Source of the DNA: Lachnospiraceae bacterium
GTDB taxonomy: Bacteria > Bacillota > Clostridia > Lachnospirales > Lachnospiraceae
DNA length: 61,573 bases
Assembly: GCA_017441265.1 (NCBI GenBank)
Contig: JAFRYE010000024.1
Span: 1 to 61,573, forward strand
Direction: 5' to 3'
How positions within the stretch are numbered: the first letter of the stretch is position 1; each line of letters begins with the position of its first letter. A program made the translations under genes and the position numbers. The notes under the pieces are model-generated. The model was given only the letters and a program-made list of their open reading frames with translations. It was not told the origin of the DNA and ran no database searches. This document shows positions 17,288 to 26,493 of this stretch, piece after piece.

Positions 17288-18196
17288 CTATTCAATGACT
17301 CCCGGTCCTTTGTACCAGCCCGGAATGACACGACGAAAATCATCATAATCGACCAATGCTCTCTCCGCCCGCTTCACCATCCCGTCGATGTCACGCTGTC
17401 CGAACGGTTCCGCCCATTTTATGGAGAACAGTGATGCCTGGGCAACATAGACGGCATTTGCCATCCAGAAATCCATCGGAACGGAATCGTCAAAATACGC
17501 ATCGATCTGGCCGACGCAATACGGAATGCTGATTTCCGTTCCGAAGCTTTCCAACTTGTAAAACTCTTCGTACGGGTCTCCCGCTTCCCATCGATTGAAA
17601 TCGATAACTCCGATGGAAGAATCTTTCGTATAGATCAGATTTCCCGGGTGAAAATCGCCATGCATATATACCGGTGTTTTTTTCCAGATCTGATCAATGT
17701 TCTCTTTCACGTAGCGGATTGCCGTTTCGTCATTCGGGATCCGGAGGCTGGATTCCTCGTATCTGGCCAACTGCGCCAGTTTCTTCTCTTTTTTCGTTGT
17801 GCTCGGGACATCCTCCTGTTCCAACGGAATTCCGTGGATCTTTCGCAAAATGATGCCGGCCTCGCGGCCCAGCTTATACTGCTCCTCTTTCGAAAGCGTC
17901 GGGAGCACCGTCTCCAGATCGCATCCGTCAATCCACCGCAGAAGCATGTAGACATTTTTTTGATCGTTGCACACTCCGAACTCGATCGGCGATGACATCG
18001 GAAATCCAAGCGTCGCATACTTTTCGATGATTTCGTACTCCTTCTTCTTCGCATCGAACTGTCCGATGTCTGCGATTCGAAGGAGCAAATGATCTCCGGA
18101 AAATGTCTTCACAAAGTATTTTTTGTCCGACGACCATCCCTTGTTTACCGGCTCCACGGACTCCCAACTCTCACCGGATTGAATATCCAAAAACAT
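17288..18196 (-). CDS. aminoglycoside phosphotransferase family protein
   Basis: 302 residues. The catalytic loop YMHGDFHPGNLIYTKDSSIGVIDFNRW (H-G-D-x-H-x-x-N and DFN) is canonical for APH family kinases; KYFVKTF is the ATP-lysine strand and LLRWIDG the hinge. The start follows GAGGGGGA. It forms an apparent operon with the divergent paralogue downstream. It could phosphorylate an antibiotic, a sugar or a metabolite. Confidence 0.82.
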   Translation of the reverse strand: MFLDIQSGESWESVEPVNKGWSSDKKYFVKTFSGDHLLLRIADIGQFDAKKKEYEIIEKYATLGFPMSSPIEFGVCNDQKNVYMLLRWIDGCDLETVLPTLSKEEQYKLGREAGIILRKIHGIPLEQEDVPSTTKKEKKLAQLARYEESSLRIPNDETAIRYVKENIDQIWKKTPVYMHGDFHPGNLIYTKDSSIGVIDFNRWEAGDPYEEFYKLESFGTEISIPYCVGQIDAYFDDSVPMDFWMANAVYVAQASLFSIKWAEPFGQRDIDGMVKRAERALVDYDDFRRVIPGWYKGPGVIE

Positions 18197-18276
18197 CTTT
18201 CTTCCCCCTCGGCTCATCCGAATTCAATTACTCTTTGAAGTATTGTACGGTATAAATCTCCACCACTGCAGAGCTC

Positions 18277-18621
18277 TTATTGTTTTTTCTTCCGACTGCG
18301 GATTCTTCCCCTTATCCCGTCAATAAAACAGATTCCCGGATCCGAGGGCAGGTATCTTACTTCCACATTGACATCCTTGATCCGGTCATTCGGACTCATG
18401 ATTTCAACTTCTACCTTATAGACCGCTTTCCCGACGCAATACTCATACACCGGATTCCAACAGGGTTCCACATATCGGCCGATGACACGCAGTCTCTTCT
18501 CCGGATACAGATAGCGCCCGGTGACGGATTCTTTACATCTCATCTGCAGGAATCTTGTATACGCAGCCTTTCCGGAAGTGAACAATATGACAGCGGAACA
18601 TACATACAAAAGAATAAACAT
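18277..18621 (-). CDS. small single-pass membrane protein, DUF3592-like
   Basis: 114 residues. An N-terminal helix MFILLYVCSAVILFTSG is followed by a small beta-rich domain (VTGRYLYPEKRL...NPVYEYCVGKAVYKVEVEI...VEVRYLPSDPGICFID), the pattern of DUF3592-like proteins (transmembrane helix plus a domain ending in a V-x-Y-x-P-x-x-P motif). Function unknown. Confidence 0.55.
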   Translation of the reverse strand: MFILLYVCSAVILFTSGKAAYTRFLQMRCKESVTGRYLYPEKRLRVIGRYVEPCWNPVYEYCVGKAVYKVEVEIMSPNDRIKDVNVEVRYLPSDPGICFIDGIRGRIRSRKKKQ

Positions 18622-18650
18622 GTTGCACCTCCCGAGTACTGCTTTTACTA

Positions 18651-18887
18651 TTATTCGAAAAATGATCTCCCCGTTTCATATGCCTTTCGGATGTTCGTAT
18701 CCCGGAGGCGTTCCACGGGATTTCCGGTCGAGCATAAGATCACCGCCAGACCGTACCCTAACGCAAAGACGGAAACGACGATTCCGCCGAGAATTCCCGG
18801 CTTCCCGCCAAGCCAGTCTACGCCGTCAAAAAATGCCGGTGCAGCTCCGAAACTGCGCAAAGCCTTTTGATCAATAATACCATACAT
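18651..18887 (-). CDS. possible small membrane protein
   Basis: 78 residues with one hydrophobic segment (ILGGIVVSVFALGYGLAVILC). The upstream ribosome site (AAGAAG) is weak and there is no recognisable family. It precedes the 114-residue membrane protein on the same strand, which mildly supports it. It may be spurious. Confidence 0.35.
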   Translation of the reverse strand: MYGIIDQKALRSFGAAPAFFDGVDWLGGKPGILGGIVVSVFALGYGLAVILCSTGNPVERLRDTNIRKAYETGRSFFE

Positions 18888-19070
18888 GAGAACTTCTTGC
18901 CACTCATAATTCAGCCGAGGAGAACGTTATGCCCCAAAAAGACGCGGAAAATCCACACAAATTCCACATGGTTTCCATACGCTCTCCCACTTGACGCGCT
19001 ATACTCAAGGCAACAAAACAAAAACACCGTCCCCCAACGGATGATCATTTTCCGAGATCGGAGGTTACCG

Positions 19071-20468
19071 ATGAAAACAACACCTTACAATAAACTCTTG
19101 ATGCTCCTGCTTACCGTCCTCATGGTTTTCGTGCCGGTCGCCTGCAACGATAATGCGGCGACCGAGACCGAGGCGGGCACCGGCAGCGACAAAACGAACG
19201 AGACAGTTACGGAACAGGTTTCCGAGACCGACCGGAAGGATTCTTCCGGGCATGCCGGCAAGATCTTTGACGAAATACTCGGAGAACGCGATACCGACAT
19301 TCCGGACACGGCCGCTACTATTTCGAACGGTTCGACGGACACACCGGTCGCCTCCGACCTTGATATTGAAAACATCTTCAGCGAGCGCGATCTGCGGCAG
19401 TCTCCGGATCTTTCGGAGGCCGAACTGATCATTGTCAGTGACAACGAGACGCTCACCATTAGCGAGGAAGGCATTTACCAGATTACCGGCACGGCAACGA
19501 ACGCCACGATCCTCGTTGAGGCGGACAAAAAAGCGAAGGTTCAGTTGATCCTCGATAATGTGAATATCACGAACGATGATTTTCCGGCAATCTACATTGT
19601 TTCCGCCGACAAATGCTTCGTCACCCTGATGGGCAACAGCACCCTCTCCGTCACCGGAACATTCCGCGCGGACGGCGACACCAATACGGACGCCGTGATC
19701 TTCTCGAAGGAGGACCTGACGTTGAACGGCACCGGATCCCTCACGATCAATTCGGCGCAGGGCAACGGCGTTTCCTGCAAAGACGATCTCGTGATCACCG
19801 GCGGCACCTATGCCGTGACCACCGCCCTCGACAGTTTTGAGGCCAACGATTCCATCGCCATAGCCGACGGCACGTTTACGATCGCCACCCAAAAAGACGG
19901 TTTTCATTCGGAAAATGATTCCGACAACACGCTCGGGTTCATCTTCATTCAGGGTGGCACTTTCACCGTCAATGCCAAGAGCGACGGCATTCAGGGAACG
20001 ACTTTCGTCCGCATCGACGGAGGAACGTTCAAGATTACCGGCTCTGAGGGCATTGAAGCGACATACATTCTGATCAACGACGGCGAACTCGACGTCTACG
20101 GCAGCGACGACGGTCTGAACGCGTCCCGCAAGAGCAAGGCGATCGCAACACCTACGATCACCGTCAACGGCGGGCACCTCAAAGTCGAAGTCGGCCCGGG
20201 AGACACCGACGCCATCGATGCGAACGGAGACATTTACGTAAACGGCGGCACCATCGAAGTGACGTCCGGAATGTCCTCCTTTGACTATGATAGCAAAGCT
20301 GTGTACAACGGCGGTACCATCATCATCAACGGTGAGCAGGTCGATTCCATTCCCGAATCGATGATGCCGGGGTTCGGCGGCTTCGGAGGCCGGCCGGATG
20401 GCGGTAACGGCGGTCGACCGAACGGTGATACCGGAAACGGTGGCCGCGGCCGTGGACGCAACAACTGA
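19071..20468 (+). CDS. beta-helix carbohydrate-binding lipoprotein (Cthe_2159/DUF4353-like)
   Basis: 465 residues. A lipoprotein signal peptide (LLMLLLTVLMVFVPVAC, lipobox cysteine near residue 25) is followed by a Thr/Glu-rich linker and, from about 130 to 430, repeating short turns (NDGELDVYGSDDGLNA, NGGHLKVE, GDTDAIDANGDIYVNGGTIEVTS) of a right-handed parallel beta-helix, as in the Cthe_2159 carbohydrate-binding family. The C-terminus is Gly/Arg/Asn-rich. The start is fixed by GGAGG 7 nt upstream; the 68-codon longer frame has no RBS. It probably binds acidic or cellulosic polysaccharide at the cell surface. A two-component system follows on the same strand. Confidence 0.85.
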   Translation: MKTTPYNKLLMLLLTVLMVFVPVACNDNAATETEAGTGSDKTNETVTEQVSETDRKDSSGHAGKIFDEILGERDTDIPDTAATISNGSTDTPVASDLDIENIFSERDLRQSPDLSEAELIIVSDNETLTISEEGIYQITGTATNATILVEADKKAKVQLILDNVNITNDDFPAIYIVSADKCFVTLMGNSTLSVTGTFRADGDTNTDAVIFSKEDLTLNGTGSLTINSAQGNGVSCKDDLVITGGTYAVTTALDSFEANDSIAIADGTFTIATQKDGFHSENDSDNTLGFIFIQGGTFTVNAKSDGIQGTTFVRIDGGTFKITGSEGIEATYILINDGELDVYGSDDGLNASRKSKAIATPTITVNGGHLKVEVGPGDTDAIDANGDIYVNGGTIEVTSGMSSFDYDSKAVYNGGTIIINGEQVDSIPESMMPGFGGFGGRPDGGNGGRPNGDTGNGGRGRGRNN

Positions 20469-20484
20469 TTCAGCCTGTTTTCCG

Positions 20485-20517
20485 CCGTGTCTCGCCCCTT
20501 CCACATGCGAGGCACGG
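20485..20517 (+). terminator. hairpin downstream of the beta-helix lipoprotein
   Basis: Stem CCGTGTCTCGC / GCGAGGCACGG with one mismatch, followed by CTTTCCCCC. The U-tract is poor, so it may be an attenuator rather than a strong terminator before the response-regulator gene. Confidence 0.5.
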
Positions 20518-20640
20518 CTTTCCCCCAAACTATAACGCTTCCCATTTTACGAAGAATCCCCTTCTCGATTTCGCTGTCATTTTGACAAAAGCTCGTGTAT
20601 AATCGAATTGGGCATAACGAATTGAAACGGAGGTTCCCAC

Positions 20641-21318
20641 ATGGCGAAGATTTTGATTGCCGACGACGAGCCGGATATCGTGCGACTGATCGCGCGATAT
20701 GCCGAGCGTGAAGGCTATGACGTGACCGGCGTTGAGAACGGCGCGGAGGCGATAGAAGCCTGCAAACGCGAGGATTTCGATGTTATCGTAATGGATGTCA
20801 TGATGCCGGACACGGACGGTTTTACCGCCTGCAAAAAGATCCGCGAGGAGAAGGACATACCCGTGCTGATGCTTTCCGCACGCGGCACCGAGTATGACAA
20901 GCTCTTCGGCTTCGAAGTCGGCGTTGACGATTATATGACCAAGCCCTTCTCTCCGAAGGAGCTGATCGCGCGGATCCGCGTGATCCTGCGCCGCCATACC
21001 GGCGCTGCGAAACCCGAAGACGCCCGTGAACTCTTAAGCTGCGGAGGGATCGAGGTTGACACCCTCGGCCGTACGGTGCGCGTGGACGGCGAAAAGGTGG
21101 ATCTGACCGCAAAAGAATATGCCCTGCTTGTTTGTTTGATGACCAACAAAGGAATCGTGCTCTCCCGGGACAGGATCATGAATGAAGTCTGGGGTTACGA
21201 TTACTTCGGCGACGACCGTACCGTGGACTGGCAGATCAAGCTGCTCCGCGGAAAGCTCGGCCAGCGCCGCGACTGCATACACACGATACGAGGGACGGGC
21301 TACAAATTTGAAGACTAA
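20641..21318 (+). CDS. OmpR-family response regulator
   Basis: 225 residues. Receiver domain: acidic pocket DDE (8-10), phospho-acceptor D52 in VIVMDVMMPD, conserved SA (79-80) and K101 in TKPF. C-terminal winged helix: LTAKEYALLVCLMTNKGIVLSRDRIMNEVWGYDY...RTVDWQIKLLRGKLG...IRGTGYKFE. It resembles VanR-like regulators of cell-wall functions. GGAGG is 7 nt from the ATG. The kinase gene starts inside its 3' end (11-bp overlap), so the pair is translationally coupled. Confidence 0.93.
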   Translation: MAKILIADDEPDIVRLIARYAEREGYDVTGVENGAEAIEACKREDFDVIVMDVMMPDTDGFTACKKIREEKDIPVLMLSARGTEYDKLFGFEVGVDDYMTKPFSPKELIARIRVILRRHTGAAKPEDARELLSCGGIEVDTLGRTVRVDGEKVDLTAKEYALLVCLMTNKGIVLSRDRIMNEVWGYDYFGDDRTVDWQIKLLRGKLGQRRDCIHTIRGTGYKFED

Positions 21319-22885
21319 GAAAAAACGATCGTTTCGATTCAAATTGTGGACATCGTTCGCGGTGTTCACGGCGTTTGTCTTTTTGATGCTTTGGCTGTTG
21401 CAGACCGTGTTTTTACAGGGATTGTATGACCGGATGATCATCCGCAACACCAAAAAGGCCGCCGCAGCGGCGGCTGAAGAGATCGCACAATGCGCCGACA
21501 AGGACGCGGTTCAGAGCGTCACCGACAACTATGCGGCGAACAACTCGCTGCTCATCTATGTTGTCGACGGCAGTGATCTGTCGATCTACGCGATCTCCGA
21601 TGAGTTTACCAAAGATCAGCGAAAGCTGAACAACCGCGAAGATTGGGACCCTCTCGCACCGGGGCAGATGTGGAATGACGACCGCTCTCTCCCGCCGAAA
21701 GCCTCCGGCGATCCGGCCATGCAAAGTCAGAATCGCCCCGATATGCCAAACGGCCGCGGCGAGTGGGGCTGGAAACGCGGTGAGCGAAGCGAGCTTCCCG
21801 TCGGCGGACCGTATCAGGACAGTCTTCGGAAAATGACGACCCGCACGGACAATTCCCCCGTTGAAAGCCGCGAGGAGGAAATCTACGTCTATGCCTGCGA
21901 TGTCAACTACTGCGGCACCGGCACAGCCGCCTACCTGCTGGTCGGTACAAAACTCAACACCGTGGGCGCGTCCGTCCGCGTAATACGCGTACAATTGATC
22001 TGGGCGACGGTAATCTCCCTTCTGTTCGGATTTGCCATCTCCTGGTTCCTCTCCCGGAAGTTCTCCGGTCCGGTCGGCCGGCTCTCCGAGAAGGCTCGCA
22101 AGCTCGGCGACCGCGAATACTCCGCGGATTACCCTCAGGGCTTCTGCTCGGAGCTTGACGAACTGAGCGATACCCTCGACCGCACGAACGACAAATTGAT
22201 CATTTCCCGCAACTTCCAAACGGAATTGATGGCCAATGTCTCTCACGACCTGCGGACGCCTTTAACGATGATCAAGGGCTATGCGGAGATGATCACCGAT
22301 ATTTCGATCGACGATCCCGACCAGTGCAAAAAGGACATGCAGGTCATCGTCAAGGAAGCCGATCGCCTGACTGCTCTTGTGAACGAGATCCTGGCGTACT
22401 CCGAGCTTCAAGCCTCGGACAAGCTCGAATATTCTACGCAAGTAGACCTTAGTAAATTAACGGCTTCCGCTATCGAAAGTTTCAACACTCTCGGAAAGCC
22501 CGAAGGCATCACCGTGGAGTCCGAGATCGCCGACGATATCATCGTCGACGGCAGCCGAAGCCACCTTGAGCGGGTTCTTTATAACCTCATGGAAAATGCG
22601 GTCCGCCATACCGGCGAGCGCAAAACCATCCTTGTGACACTCCGCAGCGAGGGTGATCTCGCCAAACTCTCCGTCACCGATTACGGCGACGGAATCCCTG
22701 CCGAGGAGCTCGAGCACATCTGGGACCGCTATTACACTGCAAGACAGCGCGGCGGTCAGGGCGTATCCGGTCTCGGACTCGCCATCGTAAAACAGATTGT
22801 ATCACTGCACGGAGGGCGCTGCGACGTCACTTCCGAGCCCGGCAAAGGAAGCACATTTACCGTGTCGCTTCGAACTGTAACTTAG
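21308..22885 (+). CDS. membrane sensor histidine kinase
   Basis: About 525 residues. TM1 (LWTSFAVFTAFVFLMLWLL), a roughly 190-residue extracellular domain, TM2 (LIWATVISLLFGFAISWFL) and a HAMP linker lead to the HisKA motif NVSHDLRTPLTMIKG and the HATPase boxes NLMENAVRH (N), DYGDGIP (G1) and GVSGLGLAIVKQ (G2). The start is uncertain: the best candidate is the TTG at 21308, overlapping the regulator gene. A longer ATG frame would run deep into the regulator. It partners the regulator just upstream. Confidence 0.9.
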   Translation: MKTKKKRSFRFKLWTSFAVFTAFVFLMLWLLQTVFLQGLYDRMIIRNTKKAAAAAAEEIAQCADKDAVQSVTDNYAANNSLLIYVVDGSDLSIYAISDEFTKDQRKLNNREDWDPLAPGQMWNDDRSLPPKASGDPAMQSQNRPDMPNGRGEWGWKRGERSELPVGGPYQDSLRKMTTRTDNSPVESREEEIYVYACDVNYCGTGTAAYLLVGTKLNTVGASVRVIRVQLIWATVISLLFGFAISWFLSRKFSGPVGRLSEKARKLGDREYSADYPQGFCSELDELSDTLDRTNDKLIISRNFQTELMANVSHDLRTPLTMIKGYAEMITDISIDDPDQCKKDMQVIVKEADRLTALVNEILAYSELQASDKLEYSTQVDLSKLTASAIESFNTLGKPEGITVESEIADDIIVDGSRSHLERVLYNLMENAVRHTGERKTILVTLRSEGDLAKLSVTDYGDGIPAEELEHIWDRYYTARQRGGQGVSGLGLAIVKQIVSLHGGRCDVTSEPGKGSTFTVSLRTVT

Positions 22886-22917
22886 CTAACTACCTTTTTC
22901 CAATTGGCATAACAAAT

Positions 22918-22950
22918 GAGGCAGACTGTCGGGATCCGATAGTCTGCCTC
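22918..22950. terminator. bidirectional terminator hairpin
   Basis: GAGGCAGACT...AGTCTGCCTC stem between the convergent kinase (+) and esterase (-) genes. T-rich bases follow on the plus strand. Confidence 0.7.
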
Positions 22951-22972
22951 ATCCTGTTTCACAAAAGATCGA

Positions 22973-24088
22973 TTACTCCTGCCCGGCGAACACCGTGGTC
23001 TTCAACGCATTCACATCAACGCCGGTGTCACGGCCGTAGTACATCCTGTCAAAGAAATCCATGAACAGTTCGGCATCCTCCGCCAAAACCGCATGGCCTT
23101 CCCGGTGGAAATGCATCGCAAAATGATCCCCGAGCCCGGCGGCCTCATATTCCTTCATCGCCTTTTTGCAGCACTCCCACATGGACGGCGCGTTGACCCA
23201 GTCCTCGCTCATGCATGCGGCGATCACAAAATAGTACCGGTCCGGCGACATCGCAAGGATCGGAAGCCACTCCTGATCATACGGAAAATCCTTCGGCTCC
23301 CTGTACGAGAGGAACCGATCGTTGAACCAGCCGCGTTCGGCGTCGGACTGCAGACAGCTGAGAGGCTCATTTTGCGAATACGTATACTCGGAAGGTCCGC
23401 CCACGGCCGTGAGGTCGTATGTCTTTCCCTCGGAAAATACATTGTATAAAGCCAGCCCGCCGGCGCCGGAACAAGCCGGGATCGTCATGCGGAAACGCTT
23501 CTCAAAAGCACCGCAGACGGCGGCGGATTTGCCGCAGCGGGACACGCCGGTCACCATGGAGGCGTCGGCGTCCAGATGAAACTCTCCCGCCAGCCCGCCG
23601 TACACGGCATCCAGAATCTTCGAGGCGCCCCAGGCCCAGCCCATGAGGACACCCGTCTGCTCCTTGGGATCATCCCCGTACGGATACACATCATAGAAGT
23701 TGCCCTTGCGCTCGGTGTTGTCCGAAGCCATGGCAAAACAGTTGAACACCAGCACCGCAACCCCGCGGGCGAGAAGCTCCTGCTGCGGCATCAGCGGATG
23801 CAGCGCCACAATATAAGGCGAACCGCCCGGGTAGTTTTTCTGTTGTGCCTCCGCGGTCGGAAGATAGGCATGAATGACAAATTCGGTCGAACGGCCGTCC
23901 TTCTCCACGCGGATCTTAACAAGCTCCCCGCCGATGATCATAAACGGATTTCGAGGCTTATCGCCCCCTTCGGTCTCCTGCGGATCCCGCCCGAGGCGCT
24001 CATACGTCACGGTCTCGCCGGCGCGCCAGCACCCGTACATCTCCGTCTCATAGTAACTTCTGACTTCGTCAAGTTTGGTCATATCCAT
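22973..24088 (-). CDS. CE15-like glucuronoyl/acyl esterase
   Basis: 371 residues, no signal peptide. GVSRCGKSAAVCGAFEKRF matches the CE15 nucleophile motif (G-C-S-R-x-G-K) and IPACSGAGG the conserved following strand; MHFHREGHAVLAEDAE supplies the likely catalytic histidine. CE15 enzymes cleave ester links between glucuronoxylan and lignin. Being cytoplasmic, this one may act on imported oligosaccharides or a different ester. GGGGTG lies 7 nt before the ATG. Confidence 0.78.
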   Translation of the reverse strand: MDMTKLDEVRSYYETEMYGCWRAGETVTYERLGRDPQETEGGDKPRNPFMIIGGELVKIRVEKDGRSTEFVIHAYLPTAEAQQKNYPGGSPYIVALHPLMPQQELLARGVAVLVFNCFAMASDNTERKGNFYDVYPYGDDPKEQTGVLMGWAWGASKILDAVYGGLAGEFHLDADASMVTGVSRCGKSAAVCGAFEKRFRMTIPACSGAGGLALYNVFSEGKTYDLTAVGGPSEYTYSQNEPLSCLQSDAERGWFNDRFLSYREPKDFPYDQEWLPILAMSPDRYYFVIAACMSEDWVNAPSMWECCKKAMKEYEAAGLGDHFAMHFHREGHAVLAEDAELFMDFFDRMYYGRDTGVDVNALKTTVFAGQE

Positions 24089-24115
24089 AGTGTTTCACCC
24101 CATTGTCCGATTTTT

Positions 24116-24148
24116 CAAAAAAGCCGGTGAGCCGAAGCCCACCGGCTG
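24116..24148 (-). terminator. terminator of the nfnAB operon
   Basis: Minus-strand stem AGCCGGTGGGC / GCTCACCGGCT, followed by TTTTTTG. Confidence 0.85.
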
Positions 24149-24172
24149 ATCTTACGCTAAATCTCCTCGCAC

Positions 24173-25591
24173 TCACTTGCCGCAGATCGCACGGTCAATG
24201 GCCGCTGCCGCCGTCTTGCCGGCGCCCATGGCGCTGATGACCGTCGCCGCACCGGTGACCGCGTCGCCGCCTGCATACACGCCCTCGCGTGAGGTCAGAC
24301 CGTCTTCGTTCACGATGATACCGCCCTTGCGGTTCACCTCAAGTCCTTCCGTCGTGGATTTGATCAGCGGATTCGGGCTCGTGCCGATGGCCATCACGAC
24401 CGTGTCGACATGGAGTTCGAACTCGCTTCCCGGAATCTCCACCGGACGTCTTCTGCCGCCGGCATCGGGCTCGCCGAGTTCCATGCGGATGCAGCGGATT
24501 CCGGTGACGAAGCCGTTTCGGGGATCACGGGGATCCTCCGGATTGTTGAAGCCGAGGATTTCCACGGGATTGCACAGCAGATGGAATTCAATTCCTTCCT
24601 CCTCCGCATGCTCGACCTCCTCGCGTCTTGCGGGAAGCTCTTCCATCGAACGGCGGTACACGATATAGACGCCCTCCGCCCCCAGACGAAGCGCCGTTCG
24701 CGCCGCATCCATGGCAACGTTACCGCCGCCCACGACCGCCACGTAGCCGCCCTTCATGATCGGGGTGTCCGCATCGTCGCGGTAAGCCTTCATCAGGTTG
24801 CTTCTCGTGAGGAATTCATTGGCCGAATACACACCCTTGAAGGACTCTCCGGGGATGTTCATGAAATTCGGAAGCCCCGCTCCCGATCCGATAAACACGG
24901 CCTCAAATCCCATCTCGAACAGCTCGTCGACGGTCAGCGTCTTGCCGATGATGACATTGGTTTCAAAGACAACGCCGAGATCTTTCAGCGCTTTCACTTC
25001 CCTCGCCACGATCGACTTCGGAAGACGGAACTCCGGGATACCGTAGACAAGCACACCGCCCGGGGTATGCAAAGCCTCGTACACGGTTACGGCATACCCC
25101 TTCTTTGCAAGGTCGCCCGCGCAGGTCAGTCCGGACGGACCGGAACCGACGATCGCAACACGATGACCGTTGCACGTGCGAATTCTCGGAGTCTCGATCA
25201 CATTCTCGCTGTGGTAATCCGCAACGAAGCGCTCCAGACGACCGATGCCGACAGGCTCAAACTTGATGCCGAGCGTACACTTGCTCTCGCACTGGGTCTC
25301 CTGCGGACATACGCGTCCGCAGACTGCCGGAAGTGACGACGTCTGCTGGATGATCTGATACGCTGCCTCAAAATCCCTCTTCGTGATCATTGCGATGAAA
25401 TCGGGAATATTGACATTCACCGGGCAGCCGCTCACACAGGGACGGTTCTTACAGTTTAAGCAACGGGAAGCCTCCGCCATGGCAAGCTCCACCGTGTAGC
25501 CGAGCGCCACCTCTTTGAAATTGCGCGCGCGCACCTCGGGTGCTTGAGTCGGCATCTCATGTTTCTTCGGATCAATGGGCATTTTCCGCAC
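24173..25591 (-). CDS. nfnB: NADPH-dependent glutamate-synthase-small-subunit-like NfnB
   Basis: 472 residues. N-terminal cysteine-rich domain (CLNCKNRPCVSGCPVNVNIPDFI, CGRVCPQETQCESKCTLG) for two [4Fe-4S] clusters, then the FAD-binding VAIVGSGPSGLTCAGDL and NADP-binding VAVVGGGNVAMDAARTAL Rossmann folds, ending GDAVTGAATVISAMGAGKTAA. Alone it could be GltD/GltA, but the overlapping upstream FAD/NAD subunit makes it NfnB of the electron-bifurcating ferredoxin:NADP+ transhydrogenase. The two genes overlap by 20 bp. Confidence 0.88.
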   Translation of the reverse strand: MRKMPIDPKKHEMPTQAPEVRARNFKEVALGYTVELAMAEASRCLNCKNRPCVSGCPVNVNIPDFIAMITKRDFEAAYQIIQQTSSLPAVCGRVCPQETQCESKCTLGIKFEPVGIGRLERFVADYHSENVIETPRIRTCNGHRVAIVGSGPSGLTCAGDLAKKGYAVTVYEALHTPGGVLVYGIPEFRLPKSIVAREVKALKDLGVVFETNVIIGKTLTVDELFEMGFEAVFIGSGAGLPNFMNIPGESFKGVYSANEFLTRSNLMKAYRDDADTPIMKGGYVAVVGGGNVAMDAARTALRLGAEGVYIVYRRSMEELPARREEVEHAEEEGIEFHLLCNPVEILGFNNPEDPRDPRNGFVTGIRCIRMELGEPDAGGRRRPVEIPGSEFELHVDTVVMAIGTSPNPLIKSTTEGLEVNRKGGIIVNEDGLTSREGVYAGGDAVTGAATVISAMGAGKTAAAAIDRAICGK

Positions 25592-26447
25592 CTCCCTCTA
25601 CCTTGCGAAAGAGGTTGCAAGCCTCCTCATAAGCGCGACGTTCAAACCACACATACGTTCTGCCGCGGGACATCGCCTCGTCAAAATCAATCTCATAGCC
25701 GTTGAAGTCCGGCCCGTCGACGCAGGCAAAGCGCGTCTCCTTCGTGCCGTCCTCCTTCACGAGCGTGATCCGGCAGCCGCCGCACATGCCCGTGCCGTCG
25801 ATCATGATCGGATTCATCGAAACCGTCACCGGCACGCCGTAGGGTTTCGCCGTGAGCGTGACAAACTTCATCTTGATGAGCGGACCGATGGTGATGACCA
25901 TATCAAACCGCTCACCGGCATCCAGCATTTCCTTAAGCGGCACGGTCACGTTGCCGTGGCGCGCGTAGGAACCGTCGTCGGTCATCACGATAAGCCGATC
26001 GGAGCAGGCGGAAAATTCCTCCTCCAGAATGAGCAGATCCTTATTGCGGAATCCGATGATGCTCGTCACCTCCGCTCCGAGCCGGTGAAACTCCTGCGCT
26101 ACCGGCATCGCGATCGCGCAGCCTACGCCGCCGCCCACGATGCACACCTTGCGGATTCCCTCCGTCTCCGTTGCCTTTCCGAGAGGCCCGGCGAAATCCT
26201 GAATGAATCCGCCCTCCTCCTTATGGTTCAATTTCTCCGTCGTGGCACCCACAATCTGGAAAATGATTTTCACGGTGCCTTCCTCGGGATTCACCCCGGC
26301 AACCGTCAGCGGAATGCGCTCCCCTTCCTCGTCGACGCGAAGGATGATAAACTGCCCCGGTTTTGCCTTGCGGGCAACCAGAGGCGCCTCGATCTCCATC
26401 TGCGTGACCGTCGGATTCAGGCTTTTCTTACGAACAATTCTGTACAT
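25572..26447 (-). CDS. nfnA: NfnA, ferredoxin-NADP+ transhydrogenase FAD/[2Fe-2S] subunit
   Basis: 291 residues. Ferredoxin-reductase fold: FAD part (PGQFIILRVDEEGERIPLTVAG), NAD-binding CIVGGGVGCAIAMPVAQEF and a C-terminal [2Fe-2S] site MCGGCRITL...FACVDGPDFNG. This is the SudB/NfnA family. With NfnB it couples NADH and reduced ferredoxin oxidation to NADP+ reduction by flavin-based bifurcation, supplying NADPH in fermenting anaerobes. First gene of the operon. Confidence 0.88.
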   Translation of the reverse strand: MYRIVRKKSLNPTVTQMEIEAPLVARKAKPGQFIILRVDEEGERIPLTVAGVNPEEGTVKIIFQIVGATTEKLNHKEEGGFIQDFAGPLGKATETEGIRKVCIVGGGVGCAIAMPVAQEFHRLGAEVTSIIGFRNKDLLILEEEFSACSDRLIVMTDDGSYARHGNVTVPLKEMLDAGERFDMVITIGPLIKMKFVTLTAKPYGVPVTVSMNPIMIDGTGMCGGCRITLVKEDGTKETRFACVDGPDFNGYEIDFDEAMSRGRTYVWFERRAYEEACNLFRKVEGGAENAH

Positions 26448-26493
26448 TACAGCACCTCATTTTACGATGTAATCCGGCGCATAAGCGCCGTTG

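Noticed and set aside
19065-20528. 487-codon minus-strand open frame
   Set aside because: Antisense to the beta-helix lipoprotein. Its length comes from the repetitive GC-rich codons of the real gene; it has no domain.
20582-20603. TTGACA and TATAAT upstream of the response regulator as a promoter pair
   Set aside because: They are only 10 bp apart, so they cannot be the -35 and -10 of one promoter; TATAAT alone may still be a -10.
24173-25591. Glutamate synthase small subunit (gltD)
   Set aside because: No gltB large subunit nearby; the overlapping NfnA-type subunit points to the transhydrogenase.
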